64,000 bases of DNA from assembly GCF_905404315.1 (NCBI RefSeq), contig NC_066290.1, positions 11,407,453-11,471,452 of the forward strand. Direction: 5' to 3'. A program made the translations under genes and the position numbers. This document shows positions 50,990 to 60,984 of this stretch, piece after piece; within the stretch, counting starts at the first letter, position 1, and each line of letters starts with the position of its first letter. A model generated the notes under the pieces. The model was not told where the DNA came from. It saw only the letters and a list, made by a program, of their open reading frames with translations, and did no database searches. The stretch comes from Leptidea sinapis (taxonomy: Eukaryota; Arthropoda; Insecta; Lepidoptera; Pieridae).

Positions 50990-51097
50990 CGTCACTTGAG
51001 TTGCCACCATACACTAAATCTTATCTTATATCAAATAAAATTTGAAAACAAAATTTTTAGAACGATGTGGGACTCGAACCCACGAGCCCAGCGTAGC
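50990..51097 (-). repeat. SINE-C copy 3
   Basis: On the minus strand the T arm CGTGGGTTCGAGTCCCACAT, then the TTTTGTTTTCAAATTTTATT body. The head upstream of the T arm is lost at the CCAGCG junction (51090). Confidence 0.7.
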
Positions 51098-52321
51098 GGG
51101 CCGCGGCAGCAGCCGGCGATTGCCAGATTCTAATTTTATTCTTTTCCCTTTCTTTCCTCCCCATTTATAATTTAGGGAGGGGAGGGAGAACCTTAACAAC
51201 CCTTTAAAATGTCATAGTTTTAGGTTAGGTTATAATGCTTTTTTTTCTGGAACGGTGCGTTACCTTGTAATAAGAGTGGTATCATTATAATCGTGGACTA
51301 AAACTCTATTAGCTACAATATTTTTACCTCACAATTCGTGCTACGGGATACTAAGTTTTAACTTGTTACTGAGCATGTTATAAATTATTTGCGGAACCAT
51401 ACTTACTGGTGTCATCGAAACCTATAGTCCTTATATGTAAAATTATTTAGAGCATCAGTATTAGCTAAATTTATTAACAGCTTCGTGAAATTAATCGCTA
51501 TTTATACTGACTTAGCTGTGTGAAGACAAATCGGGGCGCCATATGGTGTCGTTGTATTAAATGTTATGACAAAATATCCGTCTGGTCATACGGTCGCCTA
51601 ACCCTTGCTGCACCGAATTAGAATGATACAAATCGTTCACAGTTTGTCTGTCTGTGTTTTTACTAAATGTCTGCTAAAAATAATAATCGCTGTTTGCTGT
51701 AAATATATAAGAAGCTGTGGAGACTTCTTTGAACAGAATTTGTGTTGACTCTTACCACGGAGCCCCAACAGTAGGTACAAGTTTCTACTGTTTTGTGGCA
51801 GAAATACTGAGGTGTGGTGGCAGTACTGCAATGGTCAAACACGGCACAGACTATCGGTAGTATGCACAAGTGAGAATATATACATTGTCATTTTATGAAT
51901 ATTTTTGTTTACGTGGATGATGTTATTATAGTTTGTGTACGGCTTTTTAGGAGTTTTTATTTAGATTGATTATATATGATTGTTGTTAACCCGTTTGCCG
52001 ATAATTGGGTCTTAGGCTACCTGTCATTCATTGCTTAATTTCATTTAATTTTTTTTTCAGTTCAACATCTTGAAATAGGGGATCTATATTGTTTAAGGCA
52101 CGCGGAACCTTTCGTGGGGCTACCCATAGAACTACTTAATAAGTACTATCTAATATATGACAATAAAAAGCAATGAAATCTTATAGTTTACCTAATTAGT
52201 GAAACTAAAGAGTAAAAAATAAAAAACTAAATTTAAAAAACTGAAATGTATGTAATAACTTAATACACCTCTTATGCAAATATAATACCTTTAATATGAA
52301 TAAAATACTGTTATTTGTATG
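51098..52321. other. Unassigned sequence
   Basis: Starts with a GC-rich stretch (GGGCCGCGGCAGCAGCCGG, 51099-51117) and GGGAGGGGAGGGAG (51176). Two overlapping minus-strand frames (51637-51869) share CysHis-rich text but show no complete domain. Confidence 0.35.
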
Positions 52322-52474
52322 CGCTATTGATAGGTTTGAAGTCGGTGCCATGCCAAATGCCAATTACAGGTACCTACACTCGCAACGCGTGACTTTGAGC
52401 GGAAAGGCTTAGTGTAGAACAAAACAAAAACCAAGCGGACAGGCATCGACTTAAACCCTATCAATAGGTAGCAC
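52322..52474. mobile_element. MITE-D (about 150 bp)
   Basis: CTATTGATAGGTTTGAAGTC G (left) and CGACTTAAACCCTATCAATA G (right) are inverted repeats of ~21 bp with two differences. The inner text ACACTCGCAACGCGTGACTT TGAGCGG recurs at 56668. Confidence 0.65.
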
Positions 52475-52501
52475 ATACAATAAAATCAATCTTTACACAA
52501 G

Positions 52502-52762
52502 ATGGGGCTGCTGCTTCGACTGCCGAAGACGACAAGCGTCGCACATATGTTGGTCTCAGTGAGTCATACATGTTTGTGCCCTTTGGTGCGCCCAGAGGCG
52601 CGGAGAATGTTCAAAATACTATCTTCGCGCCTCAATAAGGCTACCGGAAACCCAAGCGCTGGCAGCTATCTCGATCAACGGATCAGTCTAGCTATCCAAC
52701 GCGGAAATGCCGCCAATATTTTAGGTAGGCTTCCACGTAATGATAGTTTTAATTTTATGTAG
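52502..52762 (+). CDS. Unassigned 86-codon ORF, probably TE-derived
   Basis: ATG at 52502 to TAG at 52760. The protein starts MGLLLRLPKTTSVAHMLVSV and continues PLVRPEARRMFKILSSRLNK, GSYLDQRISLAIQRGNAANI and LGRLP. The composition and GC-rich third positions are coding-like, unlike the flanks. The segment RL...TG.P.AGSYL.QRIS+AIQRGNAA reminds me of a repeated lepidopteran protein of uncertain, probably transposon, origin, but I cannot name it. An AATAAATAA sequence and an (AT)n run follow within 65 bp, which would fit a retroposed 3' end. Confidence 0.4.
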   Translation: MGLLLRLPKTTSVAHMLVSVSHTCLCPLVRPEARRMFKILSSRLNKATGNPSAGSYLDQRISLAIQRGNAANILGRLPRNDSFNFM

Positions 52763-52819
52763 TCATAGTATTGTTAACATTGTTATAAGATTTGTTTTGT
52801 TTGAATAAATAATATCTTT

Positions 52820-52821
<2 letters not shown>

Positions 52822-52863
<42 letters not shown>
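52822..52863. repeat. (AT)n microsatellite
   Basis: About 40 bp of pure TA dinucleotides. Confidence 0.95.
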
Positions 52864-52866
<3 letters not shown>

Positions 52867-53159
52867 AGTGAAGTTAATATAATACGTAAAACAACATACC
52901 TTTGTACCAAAATCAAAACAATAAATACTAAAGATACATTTAAATATGCGCGATTGTTACAGCCATTTGATCGACAATACCTACATTAACTGATACCGAA
53001 GGGCATGTGTTTGATATTATGCAAATGGCCAGCGATCGTTGTCAAAACAGACAGAATTAAATTCGATTGACATTCAATGAATAATTCATTACTTTTACAC
53101 TCGTGCGTCGATCGCCAAGTTTGAGATGGAGACAAATGTGATGCACACTTTATTTGATA
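52864..53159. other. Unassigned sequence
   Basis: Nothing recognised. Confidence 0.3.
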
Positions 53160-53475
53160 CTAGCTGACCCGGCAAACGTTGTTTTGTCATATAAATTATT
53201 TTTAGAGTTAAACCGTTTCATGCACATTGCAACTAACCTTTTTTTCTAAAATTAAAGTTTCTTCTAAAACAAACGTAAGCCTAAGTTACTCCTTATTAAA
53301 TCAGCTACCTGCCAATAAAAGTCCCGTCAAAATCGGTCCAGGCATTTCATGACAGAAAAATTGTGAAAAAAGTTATTTTGGTGTATGTACCGTAATATAT
53401 TCATATACATGTAGTAAAAAACGTTATTTCAATATTACAAACAGACACTCCAATTTTATTTATATGTATAATATG
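53160..53475 (-). mobile_element. Helitron-like non-autonomous element
   Basis: Begins (plus) CTAGCTGACCCGGCAAACGT TG, the reverse of the 6972 end. It contains GTCAAAATCGGTCCAGGCAT and ends near ATTTTATTTATATGTATA. Confidence 0.6.
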
Positions 53476-54281
53476 TATAAATAGCTGCTGCTTGCGGCGT
53501 TGATGCTATAAAGCAGTATCAACACTGCCTATATCCTAGCGTAATAATATGTAGCCTTTATATTGCCCCGTCCTCTTGATAATATTTATTTTTTGAATTT
53601 CACACAGACAAACAGACAAAGTTTCTATAAAGTACTTTTTTAGTTTCGGTATTGTTTTTCAACAACCAAAATCAAGTATTCATTTAACACAATTTTCCAT
53701 GTACATTTTATACTTCGGTACGGTTTTATAATATGTTCTAGCAGCAACAATACCCTACCGAAATCGGCAGTGCCACAGGGCACTAGATTTTTCAGATACA
53801 CCTTAATCGATAGTGCCATACGGCACCCTACTCCCTTTCTTATTCTGTTCTGACCCTTATATTGTTTATAAGATAGTTTATTTTGCATGGTCTTATAGCT
53901 TGTTTCAATAGCTTTCAGATACATTCACTCAAAACATCATAATTATAAGCAATCTATTGTTACACGTAAAATAATACACATTGACAGAACGCTGCGCGAG
54001 CGCCAATATGACGACGCCGATCTGAGTTTCCCGGAACGGAAAGGATACTATGCCTACATCCTAGCTAGTGATAATATGACAGCCTATATATTTTCCTGAC
54101 CTCTTGCTTTCATGCAATTGCATTGCATGATTCATGCAAAATCATAATTAAATCTATTCAGTAGTCTTCTTCGTATTTATTTTTTACCTGAATAGGGAAG
54201 AGCCTAGTTTGCAATGGGCTTAAGTTTATATTTAGTATGATATATAAATAGAATAAATTAAGACTTCATATCTAACTATAA
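53476..54281. other. Unassigned sequence
   Basis: A 94-codon minus-strand frame (53640-53924) has no domain. TGCCACAGGGCAC and AGTGCCATACGGCAC (about 53770 and 53812) are short repeated text. Confidence 0.35.
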
Positions 54282-54490
54282 TTATTTATATGTTTGAATG
54301 TCTAATTCAGCACAGGCAACCAATAATACGTCAGTCTGCCCTTTGGTAAAAGGCCTGCAATAACTTTCTAAACAACACTCTGACCCTCGCAATTTTTCTA
54401 CAACCTGTTCAAGCCTTGTTACAAGTTTCATCCTCCAATCATTTTCTTCGCTTTTTTCTTCTACTTTTTCCGAGTAACCTATCACACAGT
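54282..54490 (-). pseudogene. LINE C-terminal fragment (second RTE-like family)
   Basis: The minus strand reads ENDWRMKLVTRLEQVVEKLR, then CCLESYCRPFTKGQ. The same DWRMK..TRL.QVVE..RG.ECC.. pattern is encoded at 54950-55010 on the plus strand. W....RP.. endings of this sort close RTE-like ORFs, but the match is weak. Confidence 0.4.
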
Positions 54491-54839
54491 GATTACCATT
54501 TAGCTTACTTTAATTTTGAAACAGTTTATTATTTTTAAGTGATATCCGTCACTTACCAAAATTTATGGACTCTTACCAATCCGGCGGTTGGCTCAGTTGG
54601 CAAAATTTTGATCACCCCACTGTGGGCGGACTCATCTATGAGTTCTAAATGACAACGGCGCAGCGTGGGATAAGTATGTGTCAGTGCTTTCGCTAGCGCG
54701 CGGCTACTATATTACAGGTTGTTCCGAAATGATATTATGGAAAATTTATTTATTTAAGTTGATCATGTTTTTTATGATTATAGTTGATTAGTTCTATCCG
54801 TACGTTCATTTAATATCGCAATTCTAACTCCACAAAACT
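54491..54839. other. Unassigned sequence
   Basis: GGCGGTTGGCTCAGTTGGCA (54582) resembles a tRNA/SINE A-box region without a B box. Confidence 0.3.
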
Positions 54840-55050
54840 GAACTGGAAGTGGTCATATAGAAAGAAAAAAAAAGAAAGTAAGCCAAATGGTCAAACGTCC
54901 AAACGTCGAGTGGTTACTCCGGAAAAGGAGAAGAGGAAGGCAACAAAAAGGATTGGAGGATGAAAGTTGCGACTCGGCTGGGCCAGGTTGTAGAAGAATG
55001 GCGAGGGACAGAGTGTTGTGAAAAACTTTAGCGGAGGCCTTTACCAATGC
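54840..55050 (+). pseudogene. LINE C-terminal fragment, inverted partner of 54282
   Basis: Encodes KDWRMKVATRLGQVVEEWRG TECCEK and a stop near 55029. Homologous in sense to the minus-strand frame at 54282-54490, so the two form an inverted pair about 350 bp apart. Confidence 0.4.
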
Positions 55051-55086
55051 TATGTAATACCTGCAAAGCCTGTTCTTTCTCTTTTA

Positions 55087-55380
55087 CGTTTTTTTTTTAG
55101 GTAGAAGGAGGACAAACGAGCGTACGGGTCACCTGGTGTTAAGTGATCACCGCTGCCCACTTTCCCTTGCAACACCAGAGGAATCACAGGAGCGTTACCG
55201 GCCTTTAAGGAAGGTGTACGCTCTTTTTTAACCATGTCTTATCGTCCCGGAAACACCGCACAAGGAAGCTCATTTCACAGCTTTGTAGATGGAAGGTTTT
55301 CAATGAGCTTATGAATTCAAGGAGCTTTTCATGGAAAGCTCCTTGAAAAGCGCACAGTGGAGAACCGCCACACATCCTGA
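55087..55380 (-). pseudogene. CR1-like LINE 3' end
   Basis: GGAGGACAAACGAGCGTACG, GTGTTAAGTGATCACCGCTG, CAACACCAGAGGAATCACAG, then GAAACACCGCACAAGGAAGC. Near 55285-55345 the segment AAGCTCCTTGAAAAGC is partly repeated in inverted order. The T-rich side (poly(A) on minus) is at 55087. Confidence 0.85.
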
Positions 55381-55861
55381 TTTTTTATTTTATTATAAAT
55401 TTTTTATTTAATTATTAATATGTTATAATTTTATTAGAAAATACTATTAAATGTGGAGTACAGCACGAATAAAAACCAATTATATTAAACAGTAATAAAG
55501 GATGCAAGTGTCAGGTACCTCGAGAGAACGGGAACGTTAAGATAAGATATTTCACAAGTGAATGTTAAGTAGATCCAATCAACAACAATGTTTATTAAAT
55601 CATTAACTCTTATAAAAACGTCTTGTACGATCCAGATTGAGTAATTTTTAATTAAATTTGTGTTGTAAGAGTTATACAAATAATCGTTTAAGTGTTGGAC
55701 AGCGTGACATTTGGCATTCTTACAGCATGTGTTATCAGATCCAGAATGAATTTTTAGTGGTGAGCAGAAATAATATGCAGATTAAGAATTAGTTATGGTT
55801 GTTAAAAACAAAAGCTTAGTGCAATCTGCGAATGCATTTCCCGACAGCAGGTGACACCTAT
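55381..55861. other. Unassigned sequence
   Basis: Nothing recognised. Confidence 0.3.
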
Positions 55862-56290
55862 GTGTTGCCTTACGGTACGCAGACGTGGTCGATAACTATG
55901 GGCCTGATGAGAAAGCTCATGGTCGCTCAGAGGGTAATGGAGAGGGCTAGGCTCGGAGTTTCCCTGCGAGATCGAATCAGAGATGAGAGGAGATCCGTAG
56001 GAGAAGCAAAGTTAACAACATAGTCCAAATGTTTGAATGACAACTGAAGTGGCAGTGAGCAGGGCACATAGTTCGAGGGACAGATGGCCGTTAGGGCAGT
56101 AAAGTCCTCGAATGGCGACCACGTACCGGAAGACGCAGTGTTGGTAGCCCCCCACAAGATGGACCGACGATCTGGTCTAGATCGCCGGAATACATTGGAT
56201 GAGAAGTCATGGAAATCTTTGAGGGAGGCCTTTGTCCAGCAGTGGACGTCTTCCATCTGATGATGATGATGATGATGGATGACACCGCTC
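55862..56290 (+). pseudogene. RTE-like LINE C-terminus and 3' end
   Basis: Encodes LPYGTQTWSITMGLMRKLMV, AQRVMERARLGVSLRDRIRD, then RWPLG-like and (frameshifted) RWRPRTGRRSVG-type segments. It ends with AFVQQW (GCCTTTGTCCAGCAGTGG). YG.ETW.........+...R.MERAMLG+SLRD+IRN is a hallmark of the RTE ORF downstream of RT. Tail (GATGAT)n at 56260-56278. Frameshifts near 55985 and 56140. Confidence 0.85.
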
Positions 56291-56659
56291 AAGATCAGAG
56301 GGGTGATTTTTAAGAATCCGCGCTTGAATTCAAAGACGAACGAATAGCTCACTGGTAGATAAGAATTAACGAATTTTTTTTAAATTTAATATTTCTGAAT
56401 CCTAGAATAATTAAATCAACAACATTAAACAAATTAATTGAATAGTCGCTGTCCCATTCCTATATGTACAATATTAGTAGGTTGTGGTACGTCACAGGAA
56501 CCATATTTTTCTGAGATAGGGAAAAATAAATATTTATATAAAATGCGAAAGGGTGAAATAAATCAAAAGGGTCAATTGAATGAAAAAAAACGATACACCG
56601 ATTACGCTGAGATTTTTGATCCGACTTATGTGATTCTTCTTTACCCAAATATAACGATA
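56291..56659. other. Unassigned sequence
   Basis: An 88-codon plus frame (56438-56704) overlaps 61-62-codon minus frames. No domain. Confidence 0.3.
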
Positions 56660-56830
56660 CCTACACTCGCCACGCGTGACTTTGAGCGGGATAGCTTCGT
56701 CTAAAACAAGACAACCCAAGCGGGCAGAAGTCGTTGATAATTACAGTAAATAAGCTGCTTATAATTTTTATTTTTATTTTGTTTAGGGCTTGAAACCGAC
56801 TTAAAACCTATCAATTGGTAGCACATGCAA
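56660..56830. mobile_element. MITE-D relative, right half with insertion
   Basis: ACACTCGCCACGCGTGACTT TGAGCGG and CAAGCGGGCAG match 52380-52445. After a ~65-bp AT-rich insertion it ends GACTTAAAACCTATCAATTG GTAGC, the MITE-D right end. The left end is absent. Confidence 0.55.
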
Positions 56831-57366
56831 ATAATAGTATTTCATTAATATTACAGGTATTAGGATTGCAGAAGAGGTGCATTAATTATTATTTTTATAT
56901 TTTGAACCATAGGTCGAATTGATATGAAAGTTTGTATGCGTCGTATTTTTCGATGAAGCGAAGTGCATCGGGTAACAGCTAGCATTATATATTTACAAAA
57001 CATTAGTAATCAAATGGTATAACACTCATAACTCATAATTATCAAGATTATAAACTTTCGCCTTTCGAAAGCAACTAAAACAAGAGTTAATTTTGAAACA
57101 GTGCACGCTTAGCTTTGTGTATTTCCTGGTATTACATTATTCCTATTAACTTATGAATTCACACCCGGACTCTTGTTCTAGAGACTATAGTTTGTCACCT
57201 ACATAATATATATGTTATAGGAGATTAACTTTCCTTTGTCCGCTACACAAAGGAATGAATATTTAAAATTATACAGGAAAATGGAGTCGACTGGAGGCCG
57301 AACCGAAGGGGGCCATGCCATTTGCCTATATAAAAATGTATTATGAATAATAAGTATAAATATTGA
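56831..57366. other. Unassigned sequence
   Basis: GAAGCGAAGTGCATCGGGTA ACAGCTAG (about 56955) resembles a retroelement or Helitron 3' end. Otherwise nothing. Confidence 0.35.
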
Positions 57367-57510
57367 TATTTTTTATGACAGTATGGGACGAGCAGATTGT
57401 AATCGATATGCCCTGCCCATTACAATGCAGTGCCGCTTAGAATTTTTGAAAAACCCAAAAACCCGAGCGGCACTATAACTGCTCTCGTCACCTTGAGACA
57501 TGCATTGACC
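57367..57510 (-). repeat. SINE-B, 3' half
   Basis: GGGACGAGCAGATTGTAATC, the large hairpin (GTGCCGCTTAGAATTTTT / CCCGAGCGGCAC) and TCGTCACCTTGAGACATG. The CAGCTGAT part is deleted. Confidence 0.8.
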
Positions 57511-57632
57511 TTGACCATGACCTTCGAGCATGGACCATACTCTCAACATAAAAACCTACACATGTCTGAATTTGGTGTTGAAAAAATACAAAATCTAGTA
57601 AACATTTAAACATTCAAATATTTCGGCCTAGG

Positions 57633-57692
57633 GTTTCAATTACCAACAGCTGATCGTCCTGTTCGTCTCGTCCCTTATTGTCATAAAAAAAA
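57633..57692 (+). repeat. SINE-B 3' terminus, inverted relative to 57367
   Basis: CAATTACCAACAGCTGATCG, then GTTCGTCTCGTCCCTTATTG TCAT and poly(A). With 57367 it forms an inverted pair ~120 bp apart. Confidence 0.8.
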
Positions 57693-57970
57693 TCCGTTTG
57701 ATAACCTGACCTACGGATCTCTAAAAGTCTTACAGTGACATGTCGGTTTATCAGCAGCCGTAAACGGCACACCCGACAATAAGAGTTCGTGAAGTAATAC
57801 AATCAGTTTATCTCACGGAGGCTCACGAGCTGTCGTGACTGCTTACTGTTGCACAGATTGTCTGTCTGTCACGCTACCAAGCTATTTCAAGCACCTTCAC
57901 ACATAGAAAACAAATAGTAGGTACAAAACTACTACTTAAAAGTATTGAAGTGGGAAAGCGATATATTTAC
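57693..57970. other. Unassigned sequence
   Basis: Nothing recognised. Confidence 0.3.
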
Positions 57971-58227
57971 AACCTGTATAGCCGAGTGGTCAGCGATCCT
58001 ACCTACTAAGCTAGAAGTCCTGGGTTCAAATCCCGGTAGGTGTAAGCATTTATACGATGAATATAGATGTTTGTTTCCGAGTCATGGATGTTTAAATGTA
58101 TTTATGTATGTTTATATGAACATATGTATGTTTAAGTAAGTATATTGTATTAAATAACACAGGCTATATATGCTTAACCTGGGGCAAGATAATTTGTGTA
58201 AAAAGTGTGTCAATATTATTATTATTT
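57971..58227 (+). repeat. SINE-A, full length
   Basis: A box TATAGCCGAGTGGTCAGCG, B box GGTTCAAATCC, body GTTTCCGAGTCATGGATG, 3' end GGGGCAAGATAATTTGTGTA and an ATT tail. The two copies here and at 58456 share the ACCTGTATAGCCGAGTGG start. Confidence 0.9.
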
Positions 58228-58455
58228 AAGCAAATGAAAAAATAGGACAAAACTTAGCCTAGCTTTTTGTAACATATAATAGTGAGAAAATATACATCTG
58301 TTAGGTGTTTTTATTGAGTTCCCGTGGAAGGGCTTGTATTTCTGGTGGCGGCGTCGTGAGGCGGGTCGTTACCTTCCCTAAGATATGTGCGAGGGGTGAG
58401 AGTTGAAGAGGTATTTTTTTTTATTGTAAACACACAATTTAAAGTTATTAGTATA
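58228..58455. other. Spacer between two SINE-A copies
   Basis: Contains a GC-rich patch (GGTGGCGGCGTCGTGAGGCG, 58341). No feature recognised. Confidence 0.3.
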
Positions 58456-58752
58456 GACGACCTGTATAGCCGAGTGGTTAGCGATCCTACCTACTATGCT
58501 AGAGGTCCCGGGTTCGAATCCCGGTAGGTGCAAGCATTTATATGATGAATATGGATGTTTGTTTCCGAGTCATGGATGTTTATATGTATTTATGTACGTT
58601 TATGTGTATCTTTGTATGTATGTATGTTTAAGTAAGTATATTGTATTAAATATATCGTTGTCTTGTAACCCAAAACACAGGCTATATATGCTTAATTTGG
58701 GGCAAGATAATTTGTGTAAAAAGTGTGTCAATATTATTATTATTATTATTAG
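58456..58752 (+). repeat. SINE-A, full length, best-preserved head
   Basis: GACGACCTGTATAGCCGAGT GG with an intact B box GGTTCGAATCC. Body as in the neighbour with extra TGTATGTATG repeats. Ends (ATT)n. Confidence 0.9.
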
Positions 58753-58876
58753 TTTTAATATATAATTGCTACTGTTTGGTACTGGGGGCTCATAATGTCG
58801 AGGACGATATGCTTAGGGAAGAGAAACGAACACGTAGCCTTACTTAAACGCGTCCGACTTTGTTTTTTATTTATTA
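58753..58876. other. Unassigned spacer
   Basis: Nothing recognised. Confidence 0.3.
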
Positions 58877-59132
58877 AGTTTTTTTAATGGGACGAGACGA
58901 GCATGACGTTCAGCTGATGGTAATTGATACACCCTGCCCATTACAATGCAGTGCCGCTCAGGATTCTTGAAAAATCAAAAATTTCTGGGCGGCTCTACAA
59001 TTGCGCTCTTCACCTTGAGATGGTAAGTCTCTTTTGCCCAGTGATTTCTCTACCTACGGCAACCTTCAGACCGAAACACAGTAATGTTTACACACTACTG
59101 CTTCACGGCATAAATAGGTGCCTCTCACTGGT
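58877..59132 (-). repeat. SINE-B with internal deletions
   Basis: From the T-rich end (TTTTTTTAATGGGACGAGAC) to GGTGCCTCTCACTGG. The small hairpin is kept. The region from GCGCCGTTG to the head is deleted. Confidence 0.85.
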
Positions 59133-59232
59133 AAATTTATTAAGTTATTTTGACGAGGAGATATAAACAGATATTTTATTATTATTACCATATTATTGTA
59201 ATACGCGTTATAATAAGCAATAAAACTGATTA

Positions 59233-59387
59233 TTATTTCAGCAACGTTATCGGCCTAATAAATATTACCGACATGTTATATCGTATGCGTCGCTCGGAAA
59301 ATTCGTGCGCCAACATCAATATATACGGACGTGCTAAGAATGGATTATTAACCGCAGTGTTACTTTATGTAATTGGATATTATTGAG
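59233..59387 (+). CDS. Exon-like block, possible 3'-terminal exon
   Basis: TGATTATTATTTCAG (ends about 59241) is a plausible splice acceptor. From there 48 open codons run to TGA (59384). The peptide includes NVIGLINITDMLYRMRRSEN, SCANINIYGRAKNGLL and TAVLLYVIGYY, i.e. a basic, hydrophilic part followed by a short hydrophobic stretch at the C-terminus. Codons such as CGT, CGC, GCC, ATC and GGC give a balanced third position, unlike the AT-rich flanks. It sits between a SINE-B and an RTE-like copy that begins 5 bp after the stop, so no native 3' UTR or poly(A) signal remains. I do not recognise the protein. It could be a host exon, an exon stranded by duplication, or part of an unknown element. 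Confidence 0.35.
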
Positions 59388-59392
59388 AATAG

Positions 59393-60022
59393 AAGATGGA
59401 GAGGGCTATGCTCGGAGTTTCCCTGCGAGATCGAAACAGAAATGAGGAGATCCGTAGGAGAACCAATGCCGACATAGCCTAGATGGTTGCGAAACTGAAG
59501 TGGCAATGGGCAGGGTACATAGCTCCACGGGCAGATGGCCGTTGGTAAAGTCCTCGAATGGCAACCACGTACCAAAAGATGCAGTGTTGGTAGGCCCACC
59601 TCAAGATGGACCGACATTTTTTATGAAAGGACGAGACGGCAGGACGTTCAACTGATGGAAATTGATACGTCCTGCCCATTACAATGCCGCTCAAGATGAT
59701 TGAAAAACTTAAAAATTCTGAGCGGCACTACAACCGCGCTCGTCACCTGGAGATATATAAGATGTTAAGTCTCATTTGCCCAGTAATTTCACTAGCTACG
59801 GCGCCCTTCAGACCGAAACACATTAGTGCTTCAAAGCAGAAATAGGCGCCGTTGTGTTACTCATGCTCCTCCTCCATGAGCCTCCCACTGGTAAAGATCT
59901 GGTCAAGATCGCCGGAATACGTTGGATGAGGACAGCTCAGGACCGATCGTTATGGAGATCTTTGGGGGAGGCCTTTGTCCAGCAGTGGACGTCTTCCGGC
60001 TGAAATGATTCATGATGATAAT
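59393..60022 (+). pseudogene. RTE-like LINE C-terminus, interrupted by SINE-B
   Basis: GGAGAGGGCTATGCTCGGAG TTTCC (MERAMLGVS), AAACTGAAGTGGCAATGGGC (KLKWQWAG), GGTAAAGTCCTCGAATGG (GKVLEW), then CAAGATGGACCGAC. After the SINE it resumes GATCTGGTCAAGATCGCCGG (DLVKIAG), GCCTTTGTCCAGCAGTGGAC (AFVQQW) and ends TTCCGGCTGA. With the SINE removed this is among the best-preserved RTE C-termini here, with small deletions near 59550. Confidence 0.85.
59612..59893 (-). repeat. SINE-B nested in the RTE-like LINE
   Basis: Minus-strand copy between GATGGACCGAC and GATCTGGTCAAGATC of the LINE. Both hairpins are present and the head ends CCTCCCACTGGTAAA. No target duplication is visible. It is younger than the LINE fragment. 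Confidence 0.9.
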
Positions 60023-60320
60023 AGGAATACAAAAACCATCTTTGCTTTGTAGGTATATGATGGGTATCGCCCCAATACACGCGACAGGAGGGAAAAGTAA
60101 AATGAAGGCTTACTCAAAACCCACAACAAGCCGTAAACGACAAAGGACAGACTGACGGGCGAAAGGTGACCCCGGCGAAATAATGACGAAGCCTTAAGAA
60201 CGAAACCCAATATCTTTCCCAACGTATTGGGAGAAGAAGTGCCAAGGTAGAAGCACTGACACCCACCTTCCGCCTCCACCAGGGGGTAAGAAGACAACTC
60301 ATCGTCGTTTGTAAATGAAT
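60023..60320. other. GC-richer unassigned block
   Basis: 60060-60290 is GC-richer than its flanks (CGACAAAGGACAGACTGACG, CACCTTCCGCCTCCACCAGG). The minus strand is open for 95 codons but without a domain. A retroposon of unknown type is the likeliest source. Confidence 0.3.
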
Positions 60321-60681
60321 AAGTGAGCGATATACGTATCTCTTAAGAATAACTTTAAAAAACAACATAAAAAATACATATTTTAATGTGGCGTAGACCT
60401 TCCGGGTATATTAGATTGTATATTCAAAGTAAATATAATTGTATTCACAACTATCTCTAAGCATTTATAACGTTAAACCTTCACCAGAGCAACCACTTTC
60501 GCATGCCTGGACCGGCTTTTAGCAAAAATGTTATCAGTGAAAGTAAACTCCGAGTGACTTAGACTCGTGAGGATTAAAATTAATTCGGTATTAATTCAAA
60601 TTAGTCAAAACAAATAGTGAATATATAAACCATTACTGTTATAAGTAAAACTTTAATGTAAAAATACAGTCAAATTATTTA
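60321..60681. other. Unassigned AT-rich sequence
   Basis: Nothing recognised. Confidence 0.3.
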
Positions 60682-60935
60682 AGTTTTCTTTAGTGTTAAT
60701 TCCGCCAATATTTGTCTTTAAACAATTCGACACATGTTTCGCCTCTACACGAGGCATCCTCAGGACTTAACACTAAAGAAAACTCAAAACATTTCGATAA
60801 TTATGGATTTCCGCAAAGTAACGCCTACTTCAATAAAATTAAAAAAAAAAAACAGCTACAATTACACGCGTTTTAATGTTTTAAAAAGTATTTTATTTAA
60901 GTATGTGTAACACACCTGTTAGACAAAGAAACACG
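60682..60935. repeat. Dispersed foldback repeat with perfect 18-bp inverted repeats
   Basis: AGTTTTCTTTAGTGTTAA (60682-60699) and TTAACACTAAAGAAAACT (60767-60784) are perfect inverted copies flanking TTTCGCCTCTACACGAGGCA TCCTCAGG. Downstream GTAACGCCTACTTC matches 30125. CACGCGTTTTAATGTTTTAA AAAG and GTAACACACCTGTTAGACAA belong to the 6286 family. Confidence 0.75.
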
Positions 60936-60984
60936 ATGTTTTTTTAATAATAATTATTAATAATAAGATCTAAAATAACAAAAA

